The position numbers and the translations under genes are program-made. A DNA stretch of 64,000 bases, from NCBI GenBank assembly GCA_944388965.1, contig CALXKL010000001.1:248001-312000 (forward strand). The letters are read 5' to 3'. The notes below the pieces were generated by a model. It worked only from the letters and a program-made list of their open reading frames with translations, ran no database searches and was not told the origin of the DNA. Shown piece by piece: positions 19,834 to 29,445 of this stretch. The stretch is from an uncultured Spirochaetales bacterium. GTDB taxonomy: Bacteria > Spirochaetota > Spirochaetia > Sphaerochaetales > Sphaerochaetaceae. Numbering within the stretch: the first letter of the stretch is position 1; each line of letters starts with the position of its first letter.

Positions 19834-21069
19834 ATGATCGATTTCAGGAAAGACGTCAGCGAACGCTTCATCCGCTACACGCGGTTCGACACGATGAGCG
19901 ACCCGTCGCTCGCAGGCAGCAGGAGACCCACCACCCCCGGTCAGGTCGTCATGCAGAAGGCCCTCGTGGCAGAGCTCGAGGAGCTCGGCCTCGAGGTGAC
20001 CTATGGTGAGGAGCACGTCGTGCATGCAATCCTCAGGGCGAATGCGCAGGGCATCGCCCCCGTGGCCTTCATGGCCCATGTGGACACGGCCGACGATGTC
20101 ATGGGAAACGGCGTCAAGGCCCGGGTGCACGACTACGAGGGCGGGGACATCGTCCTTGACGGGACGGTGATCAGGGCCTGCGACAACCCGGATCTCGCGC
20201 GCTGTGCGGGAGGACGTGTCATCACGTCGGACGGCACCACACTGCTGGGAGGAGACGACAAGGCTGGAGTCGCCGAGATCATGGAGGCAGTCAGCTATCT
20301 TGTCGGCCATCCCGAGGTCGTACATGGCGACGTCGAGGTCTTCTTCACCCCGGACGAGGAGACGGGAGCCGGCATGGACATGTTCCCGTACCATGAGATG
20401 ATATCGAAGGTGTGCTACACGCTGGACGGCGGGCCGGAGGGCGAGATAGAGACCGAATGCTTCAACGCGGCCACCGTCGACATCGCGATACACGGCGTGT
20501 CGACCCACCTGGGCTCCGCCCGCGGACGGCTGGTGAACGCGCTCAAGGTCGCCAGCATGATCGCAGACACGCTTCCCCACTCCGAGAGCCCGGAGGCCAC
20601 CGACGGCCGCTACGGCTACTACCATGTGGGCGCCATCGAGGGCACGAACGTCGAGGCGCGCATGGAGATCTTCATCCGCGACTTCGATTCCGGCTCCTTC
20701 GATGAGCGCATCAGGGCGCTGGAGGCTCTGGCGAGGGCCGTGGCCGATATCTACCACGCATCAATCGACATCGACGTGCATGTCAGCTACAGGAACATGG
20801 CATCGGCCAACGCCCGCCATCCCGAGGCGCTGGAGGCGGTCATGGAGGCCGGGCGCCGGCTTGGCCTGGATCTGCATCAGGAGCTGATCCGCGGAGGCAC
20901 CGACGGTGCCCGCATGGCGGAGAAGGCCGGCGTCCCGTGCCCGAACCTGTTCACTGGTGGACACAACTTCCATTCGCTGGAGGAGTGGGTGTCGGTCGAC
21001 GTGATGAGCGAGAGCGTGAACATGGTGCTGGCCATCATAGACTACCAGGTGGCAGCGGCGAAGGCGTGA
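19834..21069 (+). CDS. pepT: Peptidase T (tripeptide aminopeptidase)
   Basis: A cytoplasmic M20B metallopeptidase of 411 residues that removes the N-terminal residue of tripeptides. Visible zinc-site motifs are AHVDTADDV (His ligand and catalytic Asp), GGDDKAG (bridging Asp), FTPDEETGAG (catalytic Glu and ligand) and FTGGHNFHSLEEW near the end (His ligand). The dimerisation domain interrupts the catalytic domain in the usual place (about 205-315). Length and motif spacing match PepT. The next gene starts inside its stop (GTGA overlap), although that product is an exported protein. Confidence 0.96.
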   Translation: MIDFRKDVSERFIRYTRFDTMSDPSLAGSRRPTTPGQVVMQKALVAELEELGLEVTYGEEHVVHAILRANAQGIAPVAFMAHVDTADDVMGNGVKARVHDYEGGDIVLDGTVIRACDNPDLARCAGGRVITSDGTTLLGGDDKAGVAEIMEAVSYLVGHPEVVHGDVEVFFTPDEETGAGMDMFPYHEMISKVCYTLDGGPEGEIETECFNAATVDIAIHGVSTHLGSARGRLVNALKVASMIADTLPHSESPEATDGRYGYYHVGAIEGTNVEARMEIFIRDFDSGSFDERIRALEALARAVADIYHASIDIDVHVSYRNMASANARHPEALEAVMEAGRRLGLDLHQELIRGGTDGARMAEKAGVPCPNLFTGGHNFHSLEEWVSVDVMSESVNMVLAIIDYQVAAAKA

Positions 21070-22043
21070 AGAGACTGGTATCCGCATCCCTGGCCGTGAT
21101 GCTGCTGACGCTTTCCTCCCTGTGGGCCGTCGACCTTGTCGTGGCCGAGGGGGTTGATGTCCCCTCAGGTCTGGTCGGGCGTCTGGAGGACGCGATCGAC
21201 GAATACGGGTCCGACGTGATCCCCCCGTCGGTCACGACGCTGGTGGTGGAGGGGTGCGTGGACGAAGGCTCCAGCCTCCTGGTGACGGTCTCGGGCTTCA
21301 CGCTCGCCTTCGACGGCGACGACATCGCCGCAAGTGTCGATGACGAGGTCGAGGCGTTCTTCACATACCCGTCGTGGATCGATGAAGGCTCCGGGTCCCG
21401 CCTCGACTACGTATACGGTTCGTCTTTTTCGACGTATCATCTTCCGGATGCCTCCAGAGGCCGGGTGTACGATCTCATTGCGCCCTATTCGGGCAGGCCC
21501 CTGGCGCGTTTCATAGTGTCCGACGTCGAGGATGACGGCCTCGTGGAGCTTCATCCTCAGCACATCGGCTCCGTGCACGCGGGACTCGAGCTGCGCCGCG
21601 GCTGTTCGTGGGCGGTGACGTCCACCCTGTCCCAGGTCTTCGTTCCCGACTACCAGGCGTTCATGTCCCTTAGGCTGAAGAACACGGCGCTGCTGTATCC
21701 GTTCAACCCGTCGCTCGGATTCGAGTACGGAAGAGGGGATGACGGGACGCAGTACTTCACAGGCCTTGCCGGAGTGGAGTACGTGCTGTACATGGGCGGG
21801 CTGTTCGACAGCCGCTTCACTCTCATACAGGACGGACGTCTGTATGCCGGGCTCGACGTCATGCTCGGCTGGGGGGATGGCTTCTGCTGGGGCGCCGCCT
21901 GGAGGGTGGGCTACCAGCATGCGCCTGTACGTCATCTCTTCTGGTCGGTCGGCTTCGAAAGTGCTATCCTGAGAAACGAGGATCTGGACCGCGAGGTCCT
22001 GAAGCAGTACCGTCTTTCGCTTGGCGTAGGAGTGTCGTTTTGA
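21066..22043 (+). CDS. Exported outer-membrane-like protein, 325 aa
   Basis: A signal peptide (MKRLVSASLAVMLLTLSSLWA, then VDL) is followed by a soluble region (about 25-170) and a C-terminal half of amphipathic strands (FTGLAGVEYVLYMGG, FTLIQDGRLYAGLDVMLGWG) ending in a terminal aromatic (LSLGVGVSF). A final Phe is typical of beta-barrel outer-membrane proteins. The family is not recognised. It starts at GTG overlapping the pepT stop and overlaps the next lipoprotein gene by 4 nt, suggesting that the two envelope proteins are partners. Confidence 0.75.
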   Translation: MKRLVSASLAVMLLTLSSLWAVDLVVAEGVDVPSGLVGRLEDAIDEYGSDVIPPSVTTLVVEGCVDEGSSLLVTVSGFTLAFDGDDIAASVDDEVEAFFTYPSWIDEGSGSRLDYVYGSSFSTYHLPDASRGRVYDLIAPYSGRPLARFIVSDVEDDGLVELHPQHIGSVHAGLELRRGCSWAVTSTLSQVFVPDYQAFMSLRLKNTALLYPFNPSLGFEYGRGDDGTQYFTGLAGVEYVLYMGGLFDSRFTLIQDGRLYAGLDVMLGWGDGFCWGAAWRVGYQHAPVRHLFWSVGFESAILRNEDLDREVLKQYRLSLGVGVSF

Positions 22044-23434
22044 GAAGAGTCCACCTCCTGCTTGCAGCAGCCCTGGTCTTCACGCTCGTCTCCTGTTCAT
22101 CGCTGTCGCAGATGATGCACAGCGGTGCGGAGGCCCCCATGTGGTACCCGGACGGAAGGAACATCAGGGGCACCGTCTGCTTCGTCGCATACGGAAGCGG
22201 AGGCAGTCCGCTGGTCAGCAGGGATGCGGCATACAACGACCTGCTGGACAGGATATCGGAATACCTGGGCTACGACGTCGCCGGCCGCTACTACCGCGAG
22301 CTGAGCTCGAACCAGAGCATCGCCGAGCTGTCCCTGGAGATCGACAGCACCTTCACCTCGACGTCGATGGACGGAGTGCACTATCACTACATCATGGCTT
22401 ATGCCGAGCAGCCCGTCATAGACTCCATGCGATCTAGGCAGCGCGTCGTCCAGGCGAGCATGGAGGACGAGGTCGACCGTCTGGTCGAATCCTCCCTGCA
22501 GTACTACAGGGACAACAACGACGTCGAGGCGATAAACGAGCTGCTGAAGGCCGTCACGATATCATCGACATACGGGATAGACGGAGAGGGCAGAAGCCCG
22601 CAGGACCTGCTTGAGAAGGCCATGGGATACCTGGAGAACATCGAGATCAGACTCTCTGCAGAGCATCCTGAGCGTGCCGAGGTCACCGTCCGGGTCGTGC
22701 GCGACAGGGGGCTGCTGTCGCCGAGTGTCGTGAACGCCCCGGTCGAGGCGACTTTCACCGTACACACCCATGACGACAGGTTCGAGACATTCAGCGTCCC
22801 CTTCGTCACCGGTCAGGACGGCCGCTTCACGTTCGAGGAGTACTATCCTCTGATGACGCAGAGCGGAACCGTGTACTTCTCCCTGGACATAGAGGACGGG
22901 ATCGATGCCGTCGCCAGGGTGACCGGAGAAGGGTTCGTGGAGGAGATGAGGGCCCTCGCATCCGGCGTGAGGGCGAGCTTCGACTACTCGATCGACACTC
23001 CCATCGCCGGCATGTCCGTCCTGCTGATCATGGACGAATACGGAGAGGACGGGCAGATCCTCGATACCACCTGGGCCAGGGACGCCTTCGCGGACTACTT
23101 CCGGGACGAGGGCATACTGGTCGATGTCGCATCCTCGCGGGACGAGGGCTTCTCCAGCGCGATGGACGTCATGGTCTCCGGCGACTCCGGCTACGACAGG
23201 GTCATCTGGTCGTCCGTGGGGCTTTCGGATGTCGAGGTCCAGCCCGACGGCTACACCGTCTACGTCGCCGAAGGCTACACGATGATGCTGGACACCCGCA
23301 CGAGCCGGATAGTCGACCTTGACGAGATCACGCGTTCGGTGGCCTGGGGGACCGACAGGCAGGATTGTCTGAAGAGGCTCTTCTCCATGTACGGTTCGAC
23401 GACGGCGGCCAACATGAGTCCGTATTTCGAGTGA
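22040..23434 (+). CDS. Lipoprotein, LPP20-like N-terminal region
   Basis: A 464-residue lipoprotein beginning at TTG 22040 with AGGAG 8 nt upstream. The lipobox LVSC gives Cys19. Residues about 40-150 (AYNDLLDRISEYLGYDV and VIDSMRSRQRVV) have the helix-strand pattern of LPP20/FlgT-N-type domains found in spirochaete and campylobacter lipoproteins. The rest is beta-rich with no enzyme signature. It is coupled to the upstream outer-membrane-like gene. A role in an envelope complex is inferred only from this pairing. Confidence 0.75.
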   Translation: MRRVHLLLAAALVFTLVSCSSLSQMMHSGAEAPMWYPDGRNIRGTVCFVAYGSGGSPLVSRDAAYNDLLDRISEYLGYDVAGRYYRELSSNQSIAELSLEIDSTFTSTSMDGVHYHYIMAYAEQPVIDSMRSRQRVVQASMEDEVDRLVESSLQYYRDNNDVEAINELLKAVTISSTYGIDGEGRSPQDLLEKAMGYLENIEIRLSAEHPERAEVTVRVVRDRGLLSPSVVNAPVEATFTVHTHDDRFETFSVPFVTGQDGRFTFEEYYPLMTQSGTVYFSLDIEDGIDAVARVTGEGFVEEMRALASGVRASFDYSIDTPIAGMSVLLIMDEYGEDGQILDTTWARDAFADYFRDEGILVDVASSRDEGFSSAMDVMVSGDSGYDRVIWSSVGLSDVEVQPDGYTVYVAEGYTMMLDTRTSRIVDLDEITRSVAWGTDRQDCLKRLFSMYGSTTAANMSPYFE

Positions 23435-23482
23435 CGCTCCGGCTTGTGCATCCGGTCTCTTACGCGCTATCGTCTCTCACAT

Positions 23483-26290
23483 ATGGCACGAAACGGCTTC
23501 GAGACCGTCTACAGCCGCCATCTTGCAGACTGGTCGGCGGACGGCACACTGTACAGACATGAGAGGACGGGCATGGAGGTGTTCCATGTCGACACATCGG
23601 ACAGCGAGTATTTCCTGTCCTATTCCTTCAGGACCCTTCCATACGATTCCACCGGCGTGTTCCACATACTTGAGCACACCATCCTGTCGGGCAGCGGGCG
23701 CTACCCGGTGAAGGACCCGTTCAGCCTTCTGGATGCACATTCGTGCAACTCCTACATGAACGCGCTCACCTGCCCGGACCGGACTCTGTACCCGGCGGCA
23801 AGTCCCGTGCGCAGGGACTTCGACAACATCCTGGATCTGTACACCGACAGCGTCATGAGACCGCTGCTGAGAAGACAGGACTTCGAGAGCGAGGGCATCA
23901 GGGTGGGACGGAACGGCTTCGAAGGGGTGGTCTTCAACGAGATGAGGGGTGATGCATGGCAGAAGGACAGCGTTGTCGCTTCGCGCTGCCGGCGCGACCT
24001 GTTCGAGGGCAGTCCGTACTTCTTCTCGTCCGGAGGGGACGTCTTGAAAATGTGTTCTCTGACGTACGAGGACTACCTGGCTGCATACAGGCGCTTCTAC
24101 TGCCCTGCGAACTGCCGGCTCTTCGTCTATGGACGCGATCTCGACGTGCAGGCGATCCTCGACAGGCTGGACGGCATGTATCTGTCGTCGATGGAGGCGG
24201 GGGAGGCGGTCGGGGACCCGGCGCTTCCACCCCGCTGGACATCGCCGCGCCACGAGAGCGCCGCCTTCCAGGCCACCGGAGCGGACGACAGGGGCGAGTT
24301 CGTCGTCTCGTTCCTGACCTCGTCACGGTCCTGGAAGGGTTATGACAACATCTTCGTCTCCGTGCTGGTGGATGCGCTTCTGGGAGGCCCGTCCAATCCC
24401 CTGTACAGCGCATTGCTGGAGTGCCGGCTTGGCGAGGACCTGAGCGAGCAGAGCGGCATGAGCGCGGACTTCGACCAGATACCCTTCTCCGTCGGTCTGA
24501 ACGGGGTGGAGGAGAAGGATGTCCCCGCCCTGGAGTCCTTCATCATGGACACCGTCGCAGGAATAGCCCGTGATGGCATCGGAGCCGATGTAGTGGAGGC
24601 CGCCGTACGCAGACAGGAGTTCCTTCTCCAGGAGGTCTCCGGAGGCATTCCGAACGGCCTTAGGATGTTCTTCAAGTGCATCCGTGGCTGGGAGCGCGGT
24701 CTGGACATCGCCCAGGTGCTCGACTCCCGCAGCCGTCTGGTGGAGCTCAGACGGCATCTCGAGGACGATGGACGCCTGTTCGAGAAGTGGATGCAGACCG
24801 AGCTGCTGGACAACCCCCACAGGCTCTCGCTGTACGTCAGGCCGGAGGCTGAGCTGGCAAGGTGCGACGAGGCGCTCATCGACGAGGCCTGGCAGAGAAG
24901 GAAGGGGGAGTGGCACGACGTGAGCGACGTGCATGACGAGAGGACCATCGACATGCCCCGCCTAGGCCTCGACGACATAAGGGAGGAGGAAGCCGCGATA
25001 CATGTGGAACATGCCGCACCCGGGATTCTCTTCGAGGCCGAGGAGACCTGCGGGATAACATACATCAACCATGTGGTCGACCTAAACGATCTGGATCCGG
25101 ACGATCTGGTGTACGCGATAGTGCTCTCGCGCTTCATCCTGATGGCGGGTACCGCCCGGCGGGATGCGGCATCCTTCCATGGGCGCCTCCGCCTGGAGTC
25201 GGGAGGCTACTACGCGTATCTGGAGACGGGCAGGGCCGTGGACGGACACGTCAAGGCGTTCTTCGTCGTCAACATAAAGTGTCTGACCAGTCGTACCGCG
25301 TCCTGTCTGGAGCTGCTCGACGAGTGGGTCCACCACCTCCGCTGCCGGGACGAGGCCGGAGTGCGCGACGCCATCAACGACATCCTGGGGGACTACGCGT
25401 CATACATCGAGGAGTCGGGCTCCTCGTTCGCCTCGTCGCTTGCGCAGGCCTCCCTCACGCCGTCCTGCTCGCTGGGCGAGAAGCTTATGGGCATCGGCTG
25501 CTGGCATTCCCTGGCCGGCATGTCGACGGTGCGGTGCATCGATGGTCTGGAGAGGCTCATGGCCCTATTTTCCAACCGCCGTCGCGTGACGGTGCACCTG
25601 TGCAGCCGGCAGGAGGACAGGGACGAGGTCGTCCAGGCGGCACGTTCGTTCCTGGCGACATGCGAGGTGGACACATCGGTCGCCCTACGGCGGACGAGGA
25701 TGATAGAGGAGGGCTCCAGGAGGATCTGGTACGACCTGCCATCGTCGGTCGCATACAACGCGCTGGCCTTCCGTTCCAGCCCCTTCCTCACCCGCGAGCA
25801 GGAGGCGGAGAGCATATACGCACAGATCTGCTCGTCTACGCGTCTGTGGGAGATCGCCAGGATGGAGGGCGGTGCCTACGGCGCCGAGGCGTCGGTGGAC
25901 GGCATGGAGGAGACCTTCGTCGTGACGACGTACAGGGACCCCCATGTCGCCGGCGGATTCGCTGGCATGAGGCGTGCCATGGAGGAGACGGTGCTCACGC
26001 AGGAGGCCCTGGACAACTGCAGGCTGATACGTCTCGGTCGTCTGCTCAAGCCACTGTCCCCGGCCCAGAAGGCCACGCTGTCGCTCAGGCGCCACATGTA
26101 CGGCATTGACGACGACATGAGACGGCTGCGCAGACAGTATCTGAAGAGCATGACGCTTGAGGAGGTGCTGGCGGCGAAGGACCGCTTCCTGTCACGTCTG
26201 GACGACGCCTCGCTCGCCACGCTGTGCAGTCGCCAGCTGTTCTCGAAGGAGGGCGTCGATGGCATGGAGATCCGAAGTCTTCCATCATGA
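23483..26290 (+). CDS. M16C zinc metalloprotease (presequence-protease-like)
   Basis: A 935-residue inverzincin-type protease. The inverted zinc motif HILEH at 61-65 supplies two His ligands and the catalytic Glu64; a distal Glu lies in FEGVVFNEMRG near residue 150. The long single-chain form with an M16C-associated middle domain matches PreP/Iap homologues that degrade unfolded peptides of about 10-65 residues. No signal peptide, so cytoplasmic. I start at ATG 23483, which gives MARNGFETVYSRHL. A TATCGT box lies 9 nt before the ATG and no SD is seen. Confidence 0.93.
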   Translation: MARNGFETVYSRHLADWSADGTLYRHERTGMEVFHVDTSDSEYFLSYSFRTLPYDSTGVFHILEHTILSGSGRYPVKDPFSLLDAHSCNSYMNALTCPDRTLYPAASPVRRDFDNILDLYTDSVMRPLLRRQDFESEGIRVGRNGFEGVVFNEMRGDAWQKDSVVASRCRRDLFEGSPYFFSSGGDVLKMCSLTYEDYLAAYRRFYCPANCRLFVYGRDLDVQAILDRLDGMYLSSMEAGEAVGDPALPPRWTSPRHESAAFQATGADDRGEFVVSFLTSSRSWKGYDNIFVSVLVDALLGGPSNPLYSALLECRLGEDLSEQSGMSADFDQIPFSVGLNGVEEKDVPALESFIMDTVAGIARDGIGADVVEAAVRRQEFLLQEVSGGIPNGLRMFFKCIRGWERGLDIAQVLDSRSRLVELRRHLEDDGRLFEKWMQTELLDNPHRLSLYVRPEAELARCDEALIDEAWQRRKGEWHDVSDVHDERTIDMPRLGLDDIREEEAAIHVEHAAPGILFEAEETCGITYINHVVDLNDLDPDDLVYAIVLSRFILMAGTARRDAASFHGRLRLESGGYYAYLETGRAVDGHVKAFFVVNIKCLTSRTASCLELLDEWVHHLRCRDEAGVRDAINDILGDYASYIEESGSSFASSLAQASLTPSCSLGEKLMGIGCWHSLAGMSTVRCIDGLERLMALFSNRRRVTVHLCSRQEDRDEVVQAARSFLATCEVDTSVALRRTRMIEEGSRRIWYDLPSSVAYNALAFRSSPFLTREQEAESIYAQICSSTRLWEIARMEGGAYGAEASVDGMEETFVVTTYRDPHVAGGFAGMRRAMEETVLTQEALDNCRLIRLGRLLKPLSPAQKATLSLRRHMYGIDDDMRRLRRQYLKSMTLEEVLAAKDRFLSRLDDASLATLCSRQLFSKEGVDGMEIRSLPS

Positions 26291-26302
26291 GGACCCCTCC
26301 GT

Positions 26303-26331
26303 TTGCCCTGTGACCTTCCATGCCCTATAAT
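26303..26331 (+). promoter_or_regulatory. Promoter of glpK
   Basis: TTGCCC (26303-26308), 17 nt, and a consensus TATAAT (26326-26331), followed about 11 nt later by the SD AAAGGAGG. Confidence 0.75.
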
Positions 26332-26351
26332 TGCTCTCGAAAGGAGGCATG

Positions 26352-27842
26352 ATGAGGTACATAGGAGCGATAGACCAGGGAACGACAAGCACCCGCTTCA
26401 TCCTGTTCAGCGAAGAGGGCGAGATAGTCGCATGGGACCAGAAGGAGCACAGACAGCACTTCCCGCAGCCCGGCTGGGTCGAGCATGACGTGGAGGAGAT
26501 CTGGGCCAATACGGTCACCGTCATGAGGAACACGATGCGCAAGTGCTCCGTCCAGCCCTCCCAGGTCGCCGCCATAGGGATCACGAACCAGAGGGAGACC
26601 GTGGTTCCGTTCGACCCCTCGACGGGCGAGGTGTACCACAACGCCATAGTCTGGCAGGACCTGAGGACGAGCTCCATAGTCTCTCGGCTGAAGAAGGAGA
26701 TGGACGAGGACGACCTGCGTCGCAGGACCGGGCTCCTGTTCTCGCCGTACTTCGCCGCCAGCAAGATGATGTGGCTTCTGGAGAACGTCGACGGCCTCAG
26801 GGCCAGGATGTACGAGGGTCGTCTGGCCTTCGCCACCATCGACAGCTATCTGGTGTGGAAGCTGACCGGGAATCTGGTGACGGACGTCACGAACGCCTCC
26901 CGCTACATGCTGATGGACATAGCCCGTCTCGAGTGGGACGAGGACCTGCTACGCCTGTGCGGCATCAGCCGGAATGCTCTGCCCCGGATCGTACCCTCGA
27001 TCGGGGAGGTCTACGGATACACGGACATACTCGGGGCCAGGATACCGGTGTGCGGCATCCTGGGCGACCAGCAGGCGGCGCTCTTCGGCCAGGCCTGCTT
27101 CGAGCCCGGCCAGGCCAAGTGCACCTACGGGACCGGCTGCTTCATGCTTGTGAACACGGGCCAGAGGCTGTGCTATTCGACCAAGGGCCTGGTGAGCACG
27201 CTCGCCTACCAGAGGAAGGGGGAGAGGCCGCGCTACGCCATCGAGGGCTCGATAGCCATTGCGGGCTCCCTCGTACAGTGGACGCGCGACAGCCTGAAGA
27301 TGGTGCGCGACGCCAGGGAGCTGGACGAGCTCGCCTCATCGGTCCCAGACTGCGGGGGAGTCTACATCGTGCCGGCCTTCTCCGGCCTGTTCGCCCCTCA
27401 TTGGAGAAGCGATGCGCGCGGCGTCATCGCAGGGCTCACGGCATATGTGACGCGTGCCCACATATGCCGGGCGGTGCTCGAGGCGACCGCCTTCCAGGCC
27501 AACGACATATTCGAGGCCATGAGCCAGGACAGCGGAATCGCGCTCAGCCTACTCAAGGTGGACGGAGGTCTGACCAACTCGGCTCCGCTGATGGAGTTCC
27601 AGGCCGACATCCTCTCCATTCCCGTCATCAGGCCGAAGATAACCGAGACCACCGCACTGGGCGCCGCATATGCCGCGGGACTGACCGTCGGCATTTGGCA
27701 AAACGAGGAAAATCTGGCATCATACTGGAAGGAACAGCTCAGGTGGACTCCAGGCATGGACGAGGACGAGAGGAGACGCCGGATCGCATTCTGGCGCAAG
27801 GCCGTCTCGAGGACGCTGGACTGGGCTGAGAAAGAGGATTGA
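26352..27842 (+). CDS. glpK: Glycerol kinase
   Basis: Phosphorylates glycerol to sn-glycerol 3-phosphate with ATP in the cytoplasm. The 496 residues match GlpK. The FGGY-kinase phosphate-binding start is GAIDQGTTSTRFILF. Glycerol-contacting NQRET (about 80) and the ATP-site TYGTGCFMLVNTG are present, with the C-terminal FGGY signature region about 360-385. Two consecutive ATGs (26349, 26352) are possible; the second leaves 5 nt to AAAGGAGG. No glycerol facilitator or glpD is nearby. The following gene, cdaA, starts only 6 nt after the stop. Confidence 0.97.
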   Translation: MRYIGAIDQGTTSTRFILFSEEGEIVAWDQKEHRQHFPQPGWVEHDVEEIWANTVTVMRNTMRKCSVQPSQVAAIGITNQRETVVPFDPSTGEVYHNAIVWQDLRTSSIVSRLKKEMDEDDLRRRTGLLFSPYFAASKMMWLLENVDGLRARMYEGRLAFATIDSYLVWKLTGNLVTDVTNASRYMLMDIARLEWDEDLLRLCGISRNALPRIVPSIGEVYGYTDILGARIPVCGILGDQQAALFGQACFEPGQAKCTYGTGCFMLVNTGQRLCYSTKGLVSTLAYQRKGERPRYAIEGSIAIAGSLVQWTRDSLKMVRDARELDELASSVPDCGGVYIVPAFSGLFAPHWRSDARGVIAGLTAYVTRAHICRAVLEATAFQANDIFEAMSQDSGIALSLLKVDGGLTNSAPLMEFQADILSIPVIRPKITETTALGAAYAAGLTVGIWQNEENLASYWKEQLRWTPGMDEDERRRRIAFWRKAVSRTLDWAEKED

Positions 27843-27848
27843 CGCGCG

Positions 27849-28652
27849 GTGGATGTATCTCTTGCAATCGGGCTCTTGAAGGACGTCGTCCAGATATTCA
27901 TCCTGGCTTGGGTGCTGTACAAGCTCTACCTCGCCATCAGGGAGACGAAGATCAGCCAGCTGATTCTCGTGCTGACGGTGTACGCCGTCGGATACGGAAT
28001 CTGCTTCGTCCTGGACTTCGACTTCCTCATGCTGATCTACCGGACGATAACGCTTCCCTTCATCGCGTTCCTGTGCATCATCTTCCACTCCGAGTTCCGA
28101 CGCGTGGTCTCGATGATGTTCAGCGGCAGGGCCCGCTTCTTCCGCATGGGCCAGCAGACCACCGCAGAGCAGATCGACTCGATCCTGAACGCATGCGAGG
28201 CTCTGGTGTCGGTCAAGAGGGGAGCCCTGATCATATTCCCCAGGCACATAGACATAAAGACGGTCATCGATTCGGGCACCAAGCTGAACGCGGACCTGTC
28301 CAGCTCGCTGATCTGCACCGTGTTCGACCATGACACGCCGCTGCATGACGGTGCCATGGTCGTCCAGGGAGGCAAGATCATAGCCGCCTCCTGCTATCTT
28401 CCCCTGTCCGCCCAGACGGGCATCAAGGCCAGCTTCGGAACACGCCACCGCGCCGCGCTCGGTCTTGCCGAGGACAGCGATGCGGTGATCATCATCGTCA
28501 GCGAGGAGAACGGCGCCATAAGCCTGGCATACAACGCGAACATCTACTACAACCTGGACAGGGAGTCGATAAAGCGCACCATACTCGCACTGCTGAGCTA
28601 CCATGACGTCACGCCGCAGGACGTGAAGGAGGACGGCGATGAATCAAAATAA
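27849..28652 (+). CDS. cdaA: Diadenylate cyclase CdaA
   Basis: A membrane enzyme that makes cyclic di-AMP from two ATP. The 267-residue protein has hydrophobic helices near the N-terminus (about 5-80), a short linker, and a DAC domain. That domain contains the hallmark DGA (HDGAMVVQGG) and RHR (FGTRHRAALGL) motifs. The start is GTG 27849. The next gene is a YbbR-domain protein overlapping by 14 nt, matching the conserved cdaA-cdaR order of Firmicutes; glmM, the usual third gene, is absent and acpS follows instead. Confidence 0.96.
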   Translation: MDVSLAIGLLKDVVQIFILAWVLYKLYLAIRETKISQLILVLTVYAVGYGICFVLDFDFLMLIYRTITLPFIAFLCIIFHSEFRRVVSMMFSGRARFFRMGQQTTAEQIDSILNACEALVSVKRGALIIFPRHIDIKTVIDSGTKLNADLSSSLICTVFDHDTPLHDGAMVVQGGKIIAASCYLPLSAQTGIKASFGTRHRAALGLAEDSDAVIIIVSEENGAISLAYNANIYYNLDRESIKRTILALLSYHDVTPQDVKEDGDESK

Positions 28653-29043
28653 CAAGGGTCTGTCGTCGTTCATCTCCAGCTGGGTGCCCAGGGTCCTGTG
28701 CCTGTTCGTGGCCGCTCTGATCTTCGCCTGCGTGCGCTACTTCAACATGGGCAGCCGCGTCGTGACCATACCGCTGTCGGTCACGCTTCCCGATCCGTCG
28801 ACCGTCGTCGCCGAGAGCCTCGTGCCCGAGTCGATAGACATCGTGATCTCAGGGGACGACAGCCTGATCTATCTGGTGGATCCCGACTCCATCTCCGCAA
28901 GCGCCGACTTCTCCGACGTGGCCGATGCCGGCATCAGGAGGAGGGCGGTCGACCTCGAATACCCCAAGGACGTCTTCCAGGACACCGCGCTCACGGTCAG
29001 AGCAGACCCGGATGTCGTGCGCATCCTGTTCTCCGAGGTCTGA
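28639..29043 (+). CDS. YbbR-domain membrane protein (CdaR-like)
   Basis: A 134-residue protein with one N-terminal TM helix (VPRVLCLFVAALIFACVRYF) and a single extracytoplasmic YbbR-like beta domain (IPLSVTLP, PESIDIVISGDDSLIYLVDPDSISASADFS). In Firmicutes CdaR has up to four YbbR repeats and binds CdaA to modulate c-di-AMP synthesis; this is a short one-repeat form. Overlap with cdaA by 14 nt and with acpS by 1 nt supports a common operon. Regulation of CdaA is inferred from family and context. Confidence 0.88.
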   Translation: MNQNNKGLSSFISSWVPRVLCLFVAALIFACVRYFNMGSRVVTIPLSVTLPDPSTVVAESLVPESIDIVISGDDSLIYLVDPDSISASADFSDVADAGIRRRAVDLEYPKDVFQDTALTVRADPDVVRILFSEV

Positions 29044-29408
29044 TGGTCAGGGGCATAGGGGTGGACATCACCCTCAACAGCAGACATGGGCATCTGGGCG
29101 CCAACACGCTCAGGCATATCCTCAGCCCTGCGGAGCTGGAGGAGCTGGCAGAGCTGTCGGATGCCGCCCGCATTGAGTTCATCGCCTCGCGCTTCGCGGC
29201 CAAGGAGGCCCTTGGCAAGGCCCTGGGGACCGGTTTCAGAGGCCTTGCGCCTTCGCTCGTGAGCGTCGTCCACGACGAGGCGGGGCGTCCGTCCTTCGGA
29301 TTCGACCCGTCGCTGGTCCATCTGTTCGACGGCATGAGGGTGCATCTTTCGATCTCGCATGAGAAGGACCATTCGGTCGCGATGGTGGTGCTCGATGGCG
29401 AGGAGTGA
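29043..29408 (+). CDS. acpS: Holo-[acyl-carrier-protein] synthase
   Basis: A 4'-phosphopantetheinyl transferase of 121 residues that activates ACP using CoA. The first magnesium-binding motif GIGVDIT is at the N-terminus and the second ASRFAAKEALGKALGTG is at about 52-67, both in the expected spacing. It uses ATG 29043, sharing the last A of the stop codon of the YbbR gene. After GVDIT the usual 'EI.R' stretch is replaced by LNSRHGH, a mild divergence. Confidence 0.92.
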   Translation: MVRGIGVDITLNSRHGHLGANTLRHILSPAELEELAELSDAARIEFIASRFAAKEALGKALGTGFRGLAPSLVSVVHDEAGRPSFGFDPSLVHLFDGMRVHLSISHEKDHSVAMVVLDGEE

Positions 29409-29445
29409 CTGGAAGAGGCCGGCGCTCACGCCGCTGGCCGATGGA

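Noticed and set aside
18418-20757. Very long minus-strand open frame (779 codons) across the polymerase and pepT genes
   Set aside because: It is a shadow of high-GC coding sequence in another frame, with Arg/Gly/His-rich low-information protein and no motifs; both real genes have clear catalytic motifs.
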